Below are positions 8,803 to 17,794 of a stretch of DNA of 64,000 nt, one piece after another. How positions within the stretch are numbered: position 1 is the first letter of the stretch; the number at the start of each line of letters is the position of its first letter. The stretch is from positions 43,369-107,368 of the forward strand of contig NZ_AUGD01000017.1 of assembly GCF_000426845.1 (NCBI RefSeq), in the 5' to 3' direction. Source of the DNA: Bradyrhizobium sp. in8p8. GTDB taxonomy: Bacteria; Pseudomonadota; Alphaproteobacteria; Rhizobiales; Xanthobacteraceae. The notes under the pieces were generated by a model, which was not told the DNA's origin, made no database searches, and saw nothing but the letters and a program-made list of their open reading frames with translations. The translations under genes and the position numbers were made by a program.

Positions 8803-9946
8803 ATGAAATATCTATCGATTGCGGCCGGTGTCGCCTTGAGCGCGATCTCGATCCTATCGGCGAAAGCCGCCGACGCCGTGCGTTTTGGGCTCTGTTACGA
8901 CCTTACCAAGGCATACACCTTCGTGACGCCGCAGGTGGCGCAGGCCGCCAAGGATTATGCGGATATCCTCAACGCACAAGGCGGCATCGAGGGTCACCCG
9001 GTGGAGATGGTGGTACAGGACCACGGCAACGAGCCGCAGCGCGGCATCGAATGCTACGAAAAGCTGAAGCGCGATGGCGTGATGGTGTTCGATACGCTGT
9101 CGACACCGGTCTCCGATCGGCCCGACCTATTGGGGCCAAGCCGCCAACGACATCGAGTACATCAAGCAGAAATCCGGCGGCAACCTGAAGGGAGTCAAAA
9201 TCGCGTTCCTCTACGTCGATTATCCGTTCGGACAAGAACCAATCGGTATCATCAAGACGCTGGCGGCTAAGGAAGGCTTCGATCTGCAACTGTTCCCCTA
9301 TCCTTTGCCAGGCAATGACCAAGCCTCAGCATGGACCCAAATGCGCCGGTTTGCACCCGACTGGATCGTCAGTTGGAGCCTGTCAAACATGCACGTGATC
9401 GCCTCGCGTGAAATGAAGCGTAACGGCATTGCGCTCGACAAGTACGTCGCCGTCAACTGGATGAACGAGGTCGACATCAACAATATCGGCGCAGAGGCCG
9501 CTAAGGGAATTAAGCGCGGCACCAACGTCGCCGGCGGCTCCAACCATCCCTTGGTGCAGAAGATCATTAAGGAAGTCTACGATAGGGGCAAAGGCAACGG
9601 CGACCGCAAAAATCTCGACGACGTCTACTACAACACCGGCCTGGCGCTCTGGTCGATCGCGGTTGAAGGCGCGCGTCTTGCTATTAAGAAGCACGGCTGG
9701 CCGCTGACGCCGGAGAAGATAAAGGACGGCCTTGAAAGTATCAAGGATTACGACGCGAACGGCATGATCGCGCCGGTGACCGTGACCGCCAAGGATCATG
9801 GCGGCGGCGGCAAGACCCGCATAGAGATGTGGAACGGCAGCAAGTGGGTGCCGCAGACAGACTGGATTGCAGCCTATACTGACGACGTTTGGAACGTGGT
9901 GAAGACTCAGTCGGCTGACTACGCGAAGTCGGACGCAGTCAAGTAA
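8803..9946 (+). pseudogene. livK: Liv-type periplasmic substrate-binding protein with internal deletion
   Basis: The product starts with a clear signal peptide (MKYLSIAAGVALSAISILSAKAADA) and the binding-protein fold FGLCYDLTKAYTFVTPQV. At about base 9115 the sequence jumps from LSTPVS to IGPTYWGQAAND in another frame. By comparison with the family, roughly 40-50 residues of the first lobe are missing. The second frame then runs cleanly to 9946, ending SADYAKSDAVK. This is a real deletion plus frame change, not a single-base slip, so the gene is dead unless it has been mis-assembled. The binding protein would set the substrate range of this transporter. Confidence 0.85.
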
Positions 9947-10056
9947 GCCAAGATAGTCCCAAGAAAATGCGGTGTTGCGATGAAATCTCATCGCACCACT
10001 CCCTGGTCCACTGCTGGAAAGCTGAACCAAAGCGATCGCCCTACTGGAGCGTGGGC

Positions 10057-10680
10057 TCATTGCCGGGACGGCCAGCCGGCGCCTGTCTTCAGGTGTCTTG
10101 GCAAGATGCCATAAGCAAGCCCCGATCCCACTCCTGTAGTGTCAATGCCAGCAATGAGGAGCAGGCGTAGCGTTCCTAGAATGTGATTGTCCGTAAGAGG
10201 TTGCCCGTCGACACGAGCAGCAACAAGATAGCTGATGAGATCTTCGGATGGCGCGCATCGCCGCCGTTGCACCACGATGGCTGCCGGAGCGAAAGGCGGC
10301 AGCAATACAATCCGCGCCAGGCGATGGTGTGGGGGATCGGAGGTGATGGGCGGTGCCGGCGATTTTATGGGCGGCGGGGTCGCGCGTACTTGCAGACGGC
10401 GCGAGGAGAAAGCTTGCGTGTCATGTGCGACCTCCCGAATGTCCTTGTAGCGCGTAGGCAAGTATACCCCCTGAAACCGATTGGTATGCGCAACGGGACA
10501 AGAGCTGCGCAACTCGGCCCAGATCGGAAAGGGGTCTTCGATCCATCGTTGATCGAGGTGATCGAAGTCTGTTGCCCAATCCTCGACAGGCGGACGGATA
10601 CTCAATTCTGCCCCCCAACAAGCGTTCAAAGATGACTTGCGGCCTAGCGAGCGACGCCGGAGCAGTCGCCGCATTCCCAT
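10057..10680 (-). pseudogene. Cytochrome P450 remnant
   Basis: The N-terminal part is P450-like: DFDHLDQRWIEDPFPIWAEL, then YLPTRYKDIREVAHD, and ITSDPPHHRLAR. About 100 or more residues are then missing, and the I-helix follows directly (RLLLIAGIDTT). After IDTT the frame slips by one base. The other frame gives SGIGACLWHLAKTPEDRRRLA, the next expected stretch, and then similarity ends. The heme-binding cysteine region is absent. It carries a deletion, a frameshift and a truncation, so it is certainly non-functional. The start boundary is arbitrary. Confidence 0.8.
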
Positions 10681-11291
10681 TCACGCGATCAGCCAACCCT
10701 GCACGGCCGCAGCCTCCTGCCGACAATACTCGGGCGATCCCAGTATCTGACGGTTAAACGCTATGCGCTTGAACCAATAATGCAAGCCAAGCAGGTCAGC
10801 GAAGCCCATTCCTCCATGCACTTCTGTTGTCAGGCGTGCGACCTCTCTGAAGACCTCGCCCACATGGGCTTTCGCCTGCAAGGCCATAATCCGTGCTTCC
10901 TCGGGCTGTGCATCTTGCGCATGTGCCGCGTACCAAACCAATGCTCGACAGGGCTCCATAGTGTCGCCAGATCCGCGAACGTATGCTTGACAGCCTGAAA
11001 AAAACCGATGGCGCGATTAAACTGAACCCTCGCTTTCGAGTACTCGAGCGCTCGATCTAACATGGACTGCGCTGCTCCCAGCGAATCTGCCGCGAGGAAA
11101 ACTCTTCCCGCATCAATCACGCCAGACATTGCTCGGCAGGCGTCGGCAGCGGCATCCAGAATGATCACTCTGGCCTCATTGAGTGCGTAATTCGTAATGG
11201 GCCGGGTGCGATCGAGGCTTGCGCGTACATCAACGGTCACTCCCGTCTCTCCAGCATCAACAAGAGCTGCCCGACCGTCGGGTAGAAACAC
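10681..11291 (-). pseudogene. Acyl-CoA dehydrogenase remnant (C-terminal part)
   Basis: The first 170 or so residues of the family are missing. What remains begins in the middle beta domain (VTVDVRASLDRTRPI) and the helical domain (AADSLGAAQSMLDRALEYSKARVQFNRAIGFFQAVKH). A frameshift near 10955 moves the rest into another frame, where MEPCRALVWYAAHAQ, EVHGGMGFADLLGLHYWFKR and the C-terminus are readable. It abuts the P450 remnant on the same strand, and the two were probably neighbours in a lipid or steroid-type catabolic cluster. Confidence 0.75.
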
Positions 11292-11369
11292 GATGACGTG
11301 AGATGCGCTCCCGCGTCGAGTACTCCGGTCAAACGGCCACTGACCCTATTGCCGTCGAGCTCCGCTACG

Positions 11370-11528
11370 GCAATCGCGCCGGCGCAGCTCTATGCCTCGA
11401 TGGCTCGGCGGCACATGGAACTCTATGACAAGCCGCCAACTTGGGGAGATCGCCGTCTCGACCGCCACAACGCAGTCCTGAATGCCAACGCGATGATGAC
11501 GAAACCTATCACCATTGAGGAGCGCTGA
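11370..11528 (+). pseudogene. Thiolase-like (lipid-transfer protein type) fragment
   Basis: A short internal fragment. The stretch LYASMARRHMELYDKPP, then NAVLNANAMMTKPITIEE, matches the segment of thiolase-like lipid-transfer proteins that reads ARRHMHVYGTTREHLANIAV in the intact copy at 21494-22666 of this window. A frameshift lies between the two pieces. It is joined head-on to the acyl-CoA dehydrogenase remnant at about 11300 and runs straight into the MaoC fragment. Confidence 0.55.
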
Positions 11529-12729
11529 CGACGATCGCAGCGCCGCCGTCGCCCTCGATGCAGCACACCGGCTTGCGTTCCTGCAAATGGAATTCAACGT
11601 CAAGGGTCCGGTGATCGCAGGCGACACGATCCACGTCGAATGCGAGGTGATCGAGGCTCGGCGCAGCAAGAACCGGCCGAACCGCGGCCTGGTGCGGACT
11701 AGGAACATGAGGAAGGTCGGCCCGGTACCGAGCGAAGGAATGGGCGGGTTCTTCCTGAACATGAACTGTAACAAGCGGTCCATCGTGCTCGATCTGAAGA
11801 AGTCGGCGGATCGCGCAACCCTGATGAGCCTAGTCATGACGGCGGACGTGTTCGTTCACTCGATGCGTCCGAGCGCCGCGGAACGGCTAGGCATCAGCTA
11901 TCAAGAGCTTGGCAAGGAAAATCCGCGGCTGGTCTATGCGTCCGCCGGGGGTTATCGCAACGACAGCTCGCGGCGAGATTGGCCGGCGTTCGACGACGTG
12001 ATCCAGGCTGCCTCCGGAATCGCCGCGATGAACGTCGTGGATGGCATGCCGCGCTATTTCCCGACGATCATCTGCGACAAGCTCTGCGGCTACATTCTCG
12101 CCTCCAGCATCGGCGTGGCGTTGTTTGCACGCGAGCGCACAGGCGTCGGCCAGGAAGTCCATGTTGCCGTGATGGACGCCATGGTCGGCTTTAACATGAT
12201 CGAACATCTTTGGGGCGGCGTGATCGACCGGCCCGACCTCGGCCTCGGCTACAGTCGCATGCTGACGCCTCACCGTCGACCCTACAAGACGTCGGACGGC
12301 TATATATCGCTTCTCGCTGTCACCGACGACCAATGGTCACGGTTGTTTGCGGCCATAGAGCGGCCGGAACTCGCAAAGGATCCTCGCTTCCTTCACCTGG
12401 AAGATCGTGTGCGAAACATCGACGAATTGTACGGTATTGTTGTCGAGCCGATAAAGACTCGAACCACGGCTGAATGGCAGGAGCAGCTAAATATCGCCGA
12501 CATTCCAAACGGGCCGGTGAACGATTTCCAGTCCATCTTCACAAACGGAGATCTCGCGGAGGGACACTTCTTCCGGCGGCTGGATCATCCGGCCGCGGGA
12601 CGAACGGTATCGATGGCTCCGCTGGCAAGCTTCTCTCGAACCGCGGCGTCGCTTCATCGCAAGCCACCCCGCCTCGGAGAACACACCGAGGAAATTCTCA
12701 ACGAATTAACGACGCAGACCGGAGCGTAA
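11515..12729 (+). pseudogene. Chimera: MaoC dehydratase fragment fused to N-truncated CoA-transferase
   Basis: The single 404-codon frame joins two unrelated families. Residues 20-63 (FLQMEFNVKGPVIAGDTIHVECEVIEARR) are the second half of a MaoC-type dehydratase. From about base 11705 it becomes a class III (CaiB/BaiF) CoA-transferase, entering at KVGPVPSEGMGGFFLNMN. The first 55 or so residues of that family, including the N-terminal nucleotide-fold strand, are missing. The catalytic Asp region TIICDKLCGY and the C-terminus PRLGEHTEEIL are intact. The join looks like the scar of a deletion. Loss of the N-terminus makes CoA-transferase activity unlikely. Confidence 0.75.
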
Positions 12730-12970
12730 TCGCTCCTTATCTCCTGAGGAGCACATCTGCTTTGATCAGGGGCCCGCAATATCAGCGCGACATCAAGACC
12801 AACTGCTCAGACACGCGCGGCTTCGGCGATTTTACTTGCACGCCGTCCGATCTTCGTCCATTGCGTGCATCCTATGTGCGAGCACCCGCACAGGCGGCTC
12901 GGAGAAATTGAAGTGGTCCAGCTGCAGTCGAGGATCACTGGTGCTGAAACGTCCGACGGAAGCCACAGAA

Positions 12971-13311
12971 ATGCGGGGTACCGTTGTGCGTGATAAAGCG
13001 GCGAGCGCCGGACCGAGATCGCTGAAGTGCATGCTCGCGATTTTTGACGCGGTCGCACATTCCCACGACGGATTGTCGCTCGCCGAGCTTTCAAGCCGTC
13101 TCGGTTCGCCCAAGAGCATTTTGTTGACGTTGTTGCGTCCGATGGTGGCCGACAACTTCCTGACCCATACCAATGGCCGCTACACGCTCGGCAACGAGAG
13201 CTTCGCCCTAGCCACCAGCATTTTGTCGACCCGAAAGTTCGGGACCGTAGTTCGCGGCTTGATGGTGGAGTTGCAGCAGCATTGCCCGGAGACCATCATC
13301 CTCGCTGTCAG
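12971..13311 (+). pseudogene. IclR-family regulator, N-terminal fragment
   Basis: From the ATG at 12971 the product has an IclR-type winged helix: LKCMLAIFDAVAHSHDGLSLAELSSRLGSPKSILLTLLRPMVADNFL, then GRYTLGNESFALA. It continues into the linker helix and stops being IclR-like after TIILAV at about 13311, so the effector-binding domain is missing. It is joined to the tail of an SDR gene in another frame. The 240 bases before it (12730-12970) show no gene I recognise. Confidence 0.7.
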
Positions 13312-13319
13312 GTCTCCCA

Positions 13320-13424
13320 ACGCCAAAAGACGTCGCTCCGCTCGCGGTACTCCTTTCGAGCCCGTATGCTTCGAAAATCACCGGACAAGCAGTGAGCGTG
13401 AACGGTGGGATTTCCGCGGCCTAG
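13320..13424 (+). pseudogene. Short-chain dehydrogenase/reductase, C-terminal fragment
   Basis: About 35 codons, in a different frame from the IclR fragment, read DVAPLAVLLSSPYASKITGQ and then AVSVNGGISAA before a TAG at 13422-13424. This is the typical SDR end (ITGQ..SVNGG). The rest of the gene is lost. The junction with IclR marks another deletion. It is too short for function. Confidence 0.6.
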
Positions 13425-13429
13425 TCCGG

Positions 13430-13800
13430 CGCGTCGACACATTGATCAGCATCAGGTTCATCGCCCAGCGACCGACTCAGTCCTCCTGCGCCGCCGTTTC
13501 CCAACTCGGGATCGTGACCTCGCGGCCCTCCATGCTCCGGACCCGCGGGCGCTCGACCTCGATCTTGCCGCCGTGGAAACCGATCCGGTCCCACGTTCGG
13601 CCCCAACGGTGCGCCCGCCGCGCCGCATCGCGCCCGCGGCGACGGCCTGCAGGCCGCCGTCACTTCCGCCTCCATCATCGTGCCGAACACTCGATCCCTG
13701 CCGCAAGACAGAACCGATCGACGCTCGCCCGCACTTCCCCAAACGCTTCGTCCACAGCCCCGGCGCCGGCGAACCAGCCGGGGTGATATCCCTTGTCATG
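13430..13800 (-). mobile_element. IS256-type transposase fragment, frameshifted
   Basis: Reading the minus strand in three successive frames gives GYHPGWFAGAGAVDEAFGEV, then TMMEAEVTAAC, then RTWDRIGFHGGKIEVERPRVR and AMNLMLINVSTR. This order matches the N-terminal third of a mutator/IS256-type transposase. There are at least two frameshifts, and the catalytic core is absent. The fragment lies directly against the SDR tail, so it may have caused that deletion. The 190 bases from 13800 to 13987 hold nothing I can name. Confidence 0.55.
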
Positions 13801-13987
13801 GCGTTGCCCGAATCAGCGCCCCGAGCCTACCGGCTCAAGGTGGGCAACGCCGACCTCTTCAGAAACTCAACAGAACCCGGGACATCCCCCAATTCCAGAT
13901 GTCTTGTTCGAAGATGCAACGAATGTCACTTGGGCCTCTGTTGGTCATCAATTCGTGAGAAGATCACTTTTTGACGTAACGGCCGTG

Positions 13988-14848
13988 CTAAGAAGACTGT
14001 TTTCCAGCGCCTCCGGCATCACTTGCGACATCTAGCTTGACGACACGCGCGTTCTGACCTGGCTCACCAACAACCAAAAATTCTTCCGCGCCATAGCCTG
14101 CCTCAATTGGAATTCGAAGTATCCTACCTCCTGGAGATGTTTGCACTTCAGGCCTGACTGTCACGACGGTTTCATCCCGGGCAGCTGCAAGTGCCTGCAT
14201 CACCGAGTCATGACGTCCCAACTTCTCGAGATTCAATAGTGTCGGGAAAAGTACCGTTCGCCTTTGTGCGTCGGCGTCGTTGCGTGCTTGAGCTGGGGTG
14301 ATCCATGTAGAGTCGACGGCTTCGTGACCGTCGTGCCGTAAAACATGATCAATCGGAGCTTGAGCGAGAAAAAAATAGGTGTCGAAACGCTTTGGCATAT
14401 GCGGCGGCGTAATCCAGTGGGCAAAGTGCACAAGCTGATCGAAGGCCGCGATCAAATATTCCCGCTCGATCATGTCAGCAAAGCCAAGTGTCCCGGCCTC
14501 GATGGCCTGACGATAAGCGATACCCAACGTTTCTGCTCGCGCACCATCAACCAAGGGACCACCGCGGTACTCGCGAGCGAAAAGAACGCCACATTCTTCA
14601 AAAGCTTCACGAGCCGCTGCCGCCATGAGACCAAGCATCTCGTCGTCAACCCCGGTCACACCTTCGGCCAGCTTGCGCCACCGCGGATCAAAGTCCAACT
14701 GACTTACGGAACCACCGGGAAAGACTAAGGCGCCAGATGCGAATTCAATCTCATGATGCCGAACGACCATAAATAGCTCAATGCCTTCAGCGCTATCACG
14801 AGCAAGCATCAGCGTTGCAGCAGAACGAGGTTTGATCTGTCCAGTCAT
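13988..14848 (-). CDS. NUDIX hydrolase, NUDT19-like
   Basis: An intact 286-residue protein. The NUDIX box is recognisable around residues 70-95, with REAFEECG preceded by a glycine-rich lead (FASGALVFPGGSV) and an acidic linker. Length and layout fit the NUDT19/NUDT7-like group, which cleaves CoA or acyl-CoA diphosphate bonds. A CoA hydrolase would suit a region full of CoA ester enzymes, but substrate is not readable from sequence. It is flanked by debris on one side and a transporter operon on the other, on the same strand as the operon but 400 bases beyond its end. Confidence 0.8.
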   Translation of the reverse strand: MTGQIKPRSAATLMLARDSAEGIELFMVVRHHEIEFASGALVFPGGSVSQLDFDPRWRKLAEGVTGVDDEMLGLMAAAAREAFEECGVLFAREYRGGPLVDGARAETLGIAYRQAIEAGTLGFADMIEREYLIAAFDQLVHFAHWITPPHMPKRFDTYFFLAQAPIDHVLRHDGHEAVDSTWITPAQARNDADAQRRTVLFPTLLNLEKLGRHDSVMQALAAARDETVVTVRPEVQTSPGGRILRIPIEAGYGAEEFLVVGEPGQNARVVKLDVASDAGGAGKQSS

Positions 14849-14895
14849 GCGGATCCTCGAATGTTAAATTCTAAGTTCGGTCTACACGATGTGCG

Positions 14896-15027
14896 TCAGA
14901 AATACTTCTTCAGCAAAACTGGCGAAGCGCTTAAGCAGTGCAATAGATGAATACAAATTTCACCTACCTGTTCGTAGCTATCGATTTCGGACTTCGGGAG
15001 GCCGGCGATCGTGATAATCTTCGTCAT
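14896..15027 (-). CDS. Tiny ORF, 43 codons, with strong ribosome binding site
   Basis: The frame begins MTKIITIAGLPKSEIDSYEQ and ends at a TGA at 14896-14898. The spacing and quality of GGAGGAGATCACGCC before the ATG are better than for most genes here, so translation is plausible. I do not recognise the product. It may be the head of a truncated gene or IS orf, since the sequence between it and the LivM stop (15028-15250) has no other frame of note. It could equally be chance. Confidence 0.3.
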   Translation of the reverse strand: MTKIITIAGLPKSEIDSYEQVGEICIHLLHCLSASPVLLKKYF

Positions 15028-15250
15028 GGCGTGATCTCCTCCGACGCTGAAACGCCGAAATCGCCTGTTGGATCAAGCTGGAGATTACGCCGCCTTCATT
15101 TTCCAACCACTCCTGCTACGGCACCATTGCCACGACAAAAGCCCACTAGTTCACTCACGATCCAACGGGGCTGGGGCGCGAGGCGCCAAGCCACCCTTTC
15201 AACGGACCTCGCCTAACTAAGACATACCAATTCAGGTCGCAGAAACTTGT
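15028..15250. other. Gap between tiny ORF and livM, no gene seen
   Basis: Together with the tiny ORF this forms a 400-base stretch downstream of the 13-gene operon. I see no clear terminator hairpin with a T-run, no RNA gene and no recognisable coding frame. Confidence 0.4.
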
Positions 15251-16228
15251 TTAAGTTATTTGACGGCACGCGGATCGGAACCGACTCGCGAACCACCCAG
15301 TTATGCCTGAGGGCATGAGGCGAATGACGGCGACGAGAATGACGCCGAACAAAACAAGATGCAAACCAGGGAGATTGTTGGCCAAGTTCCCGCGGAGGAT
15401 CTCTCCTAGCGGAAACAACAATCCGACCCCAAGTACGGGCCCCCACAGCCTGCCCGCGCCGCCGACCACCGTGAATAGCGCTATGGATATAATCAATATA
15501 GGTGACGCTACGACTTCGGGATCAACGAATCCGTCGTAGCGAGCGAGGACCGAACCGCCCAATGAACTGAGAACTGCGCTGATCACCATCGCGGTCGCCT
15601 TCGATCGGAAAAGGTCTATTCCGATGGCTTGCGCAGCGTTTTCGTTCCCTTTTAGCGCTCGCAGGCGATAGCCTAGCTTGGAGTGGAGGATCGCGTAACT
15701 TGTCGCGAGAGCTAAGGCCATGAAGCAAAGCGCAAGGAGGACATTTTGGTTTGCGACTGAAAGCTGCAGTCCGGATGCGGACATCGGCCTGTATTGAACG
15801 AGCAGTCCCGAGGCGCCTCCGAGAAACTCCGTGCCAATCACGATGATGCGTCCCAACTCGCCGATCGCAAGCGTCACCAGAGCAAAATACAGATGCCCAA
15901 GCCGAAATCTGAACGTGATCCAGGAAATCGCCGCGCCTATCGCACCAGACATTGCAGCCGCGCATAGCACACCTATCCACCACGGAACGGACAGTTTAAG
16001 CAACATCGCGGCCGGAAGGAGCGCGCCAAGACCAATGAAAACGCTGTGGCCCAGCGATAGTTGCCCCCCAATGCCACCAACGATGTTCCAGGCAGAAGCG
16101 AGCCCGATATAGATCAACGTTTTGGTGGCGATTCCGCCGTAGTAGCCGGGGAGCGCCATGATTGCCGCTCCCACGATGACGATGGTAGACGCAGTGATCG
16201 CGGCCTTCGTGACCTTGGCGAACTTCAT
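15251..16228 (-). CDS. livM: Liv-type ABC transporter permease
   Basis: A 325-residue membrane protein. It has the LivM signature ASAWNIVGGIGGQLSLGHSVFIGLGA near residue 45 and the coupling segment FRFRLGHLYFALVTLAIGEL. It is the last gene of the 13-gene minus-strand operon. Its ATG overlaps the LivH stop by four bases (ATGA), implying translational coupling. It forms the membrane channel with LivH, powered by the LivG and LivF genes just upstream. Confidence 0.93.
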   Translation of the reverse strand: MKFAKVTKAAITASTIVIVGAAIMALPGYYGGIATKTLIYIGLASAWNIVGGIGGQLSLGHSVFIGLGALLPAAMLLKLSVPWWIGVLCAAAMSGAIGAAISWITFRFRLGHLYFALVTLAIGELGRIIVIGTEFLGGASGLLVQYRPMSASGLQLSVANQNVLLALCFMALALATSYAILHSKLGYRLRALKGNENAAQAIGIDLFRSKATAMVISAVLSSLGGSVLARYDGFVDPEVVASPILIISIALFTVVGGAGRLWGPVLGVGLLFPLGEILRGNLANNLPGLHLVLFGVILVAVIRLMPSGITGWFASRFRSACRQIT

Positions 16229-17088
16229 GATCGCGATCCGAAAAGCCCTTGGGGCCGGAAGATGAGAATGGCGATGAATACCGCGTAAGGTACGGCGAAT
16301 CCCAGTGGCCCGTTCAAGTAGACGTTCCCGAGCGTCTCGGCCACGCCGATGATGATGCCGCTGACGAGGATGCTAAGGAGATTGTTCATGCCGCCGAGCA
16401 CGAACGGCATCAACGCGACCACGGTATAGTGAAGACCCTCGCCCGGATGAATCGGCCTTCCGGCGACGAGGAGCGATGCGGACACAGCAAGGATCGCCGC
16501 ACTTAGCGATACCACGATGAGTTGCGTCCGTCGCACGTCGACGCCGACCAATGCCGCGGCTTTCGCGTTCTGGTGCACCGCCCGTACGCTTCGGCCGAAG
16601 TCGGTATACCCGAGCGTCCAGAAGAGGACGCCGGCGAGCCCCCATGTCGCAACGAAGGAAATGAGCAGCGACGTCTGTACAACAGCGAAATCGCCGATCA
16701 CCAAGACGTCACCATCAAGTACGGACGGAACTCTTTGGAAGTTACCGCCGTAGACCATCAAGATCCCGTTTTGGATGACAAACATCAAGCCGAGCGTGAG
16801 TTGGATGACCATCAATTGCTGGGAACTGATCGGCTGGATCAGGTATCGATATACGACGGCCGTTACGGCGATGATGACCGGCATCGTAATCAGAATCGAG
16901 ACGTACGGGTCTAAGTTCAGAAGGGTTGACAGCGTCAGCGTCATGAACATGCAGAGGACCATCAGGTCGCCCTGCGCGAAATTCGTGATGCCGCTCACGC
17001 CGTAGATCAGCCCCATGCTGAGGGCGATCAGTCCGTACGTGCTACCGATGAGCACGCCTTGGATCACCCCCTGGTATAATATCTCCAT
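16225..17088 (-). CDS. livH: Liv-type ABC transporter permease
   Basis: I place the start at the ATG at 17088 (MEILYQGVIQGVLIGSTYGLIAL), not at the longer frame beginning 17127, because this ATG lies one base after the LivF stop and has the normal LivH N-terminus. The product is 287 residues, with about eight hydrophobic segments and the stretch GVSGITNFAQGDLMVL typical of LivH. It is overlapped by livM at its 3' end. Confidence 0.92.
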   Translation of the reverse strand: MEILYQGVIQGVLIGSTYGLIALSMGLIYGVSGITNFAQGDLMVLCMFMTLTLSTLLNLDPYVSILITMPVIIAVTAVVYRYLIQPISSQQLMVIQLTLGLMFVIQNGILMVYGGNFQRVPSVLDGDVLVIGDFAVVQTSLLISFVATWGLAGVLFWTLGYTDFGRSVRAVHQNAKAAALVGVDVRRTQLIVVSLSAAILAVSASLLVAGRPIHPGEGLHYTVVALMPFVLGGMNNLLSILVSGIIIGVAETLGNVYLNGPLGFAVPYAVFIAILIFRPQGLFGSRS

Positions 17089-17089
17089 T

Positions 17090-17794
17090 TCAAGTCCCCA
17101 AATAAGCCCGCTTGACGGCGGGATCATCCTGCATATCCTCGCTTCGTCCGGAGATGACGATTTCGCCGCGTTCGAGGACGTAGCAGCGCTGCACGTTCTG
17201 TAGCGTCAGGTTCAGATTTTGCTCCACCAGCAGGATCGTCAGTCCTTCGCGGTGCATAGCCGTCAACGCCTCGAAGATCGTAAGCACAAACTTTGGAGAA
17301 AGACCGAGCGACGGCTCATCCAAGATGAGCAGCTTCGGTCCGGACATGAGCGCCCTTCCGATCGCAAGCATCTGCTGCTCGCCGCCCGAGAGAGTTCCAG
17401 CGGCTTGCACGCGCCGTTCGGATAGCCTGGGAAAGAGGTCGAGGACAAATTCTAGCTTGCGTGAACGTTCGAGGCGCGCCTTGCGGGTGTAAGCACCGAG
17501 AGCGAGATTCTCCCAGACGGTCATTTCCGGAAACAATTGTCGACCCTCGGGAACCTGGCTGATGCCGCGCTCGGTGACTTCGTGCGCATGCAGTCGCGAG
17601 ATGTCGCTTCCCTCAAAAACGCACTTTCCGCCCCTCCACGGAACGATCCTGCTGATGCAATTGACGAGGGTCGACTTTCCGGCATTGTTCGCGCCGAGAA
17701 GACCCACGATCTCGCCCTTGGCAATCTTCAGCGACACCCCGCGCAAGATATCGAGGTCGCCGTATCCGGCACTCGCGCCTTCGATTTCAAGCAT
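17090..17794 (-). CDS. livF: Liv-type ABC transporter ATP-binding protein
   Basis: The start at 17794 (MLEIEGASAGYGDLDIL) overlaps the LivG stop by eight bases (ATGCTTGA), so I prefer it over the upstream in-frame ATG at 17818. The 234-residue product has Walker A LLGANNAGKST, in which the usual Gly of GAGKS is Asn-Ala-Gly-Lys, a mild change. The signature SGGEQQMLAIGRAL, Walker B LLILDEPSLGLSP and the LVEQNLNLTL loop are present. It is the second ATPase of the transporter. Confidence 0.92.
   Translation of the reverse strand: MLEIEGASAGYGDLDILRGVSLKIAKGEIVGLLGANNAGKSTLVNCISRIVPWRGGKCVFEGSDISRLHAHEVTERGISQVPEGRQLFPEMTVWENLALGAYTRKARLERSRKLEFVLDLFPRLSERRVQAAGTLSGGEQQMLAIGRALMSGPKLLILDEPSLGLSPKFVLTIFEALTAMHREGLTILLVEQNLNLTLQNVQRCYVLERGEIVISGRSEDMQDDPAVKRAYLGT

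Noticed and set aside
3255..9946. General sequencing error as the full explanation for the frameshifts
   Set aside because: The 15.2-29.0 kb and 51.5-59.6 kb blocks hold more than 20 genes without one frame error, and the livK lesion is a multi-residue deletion. Error at single points is still possible.
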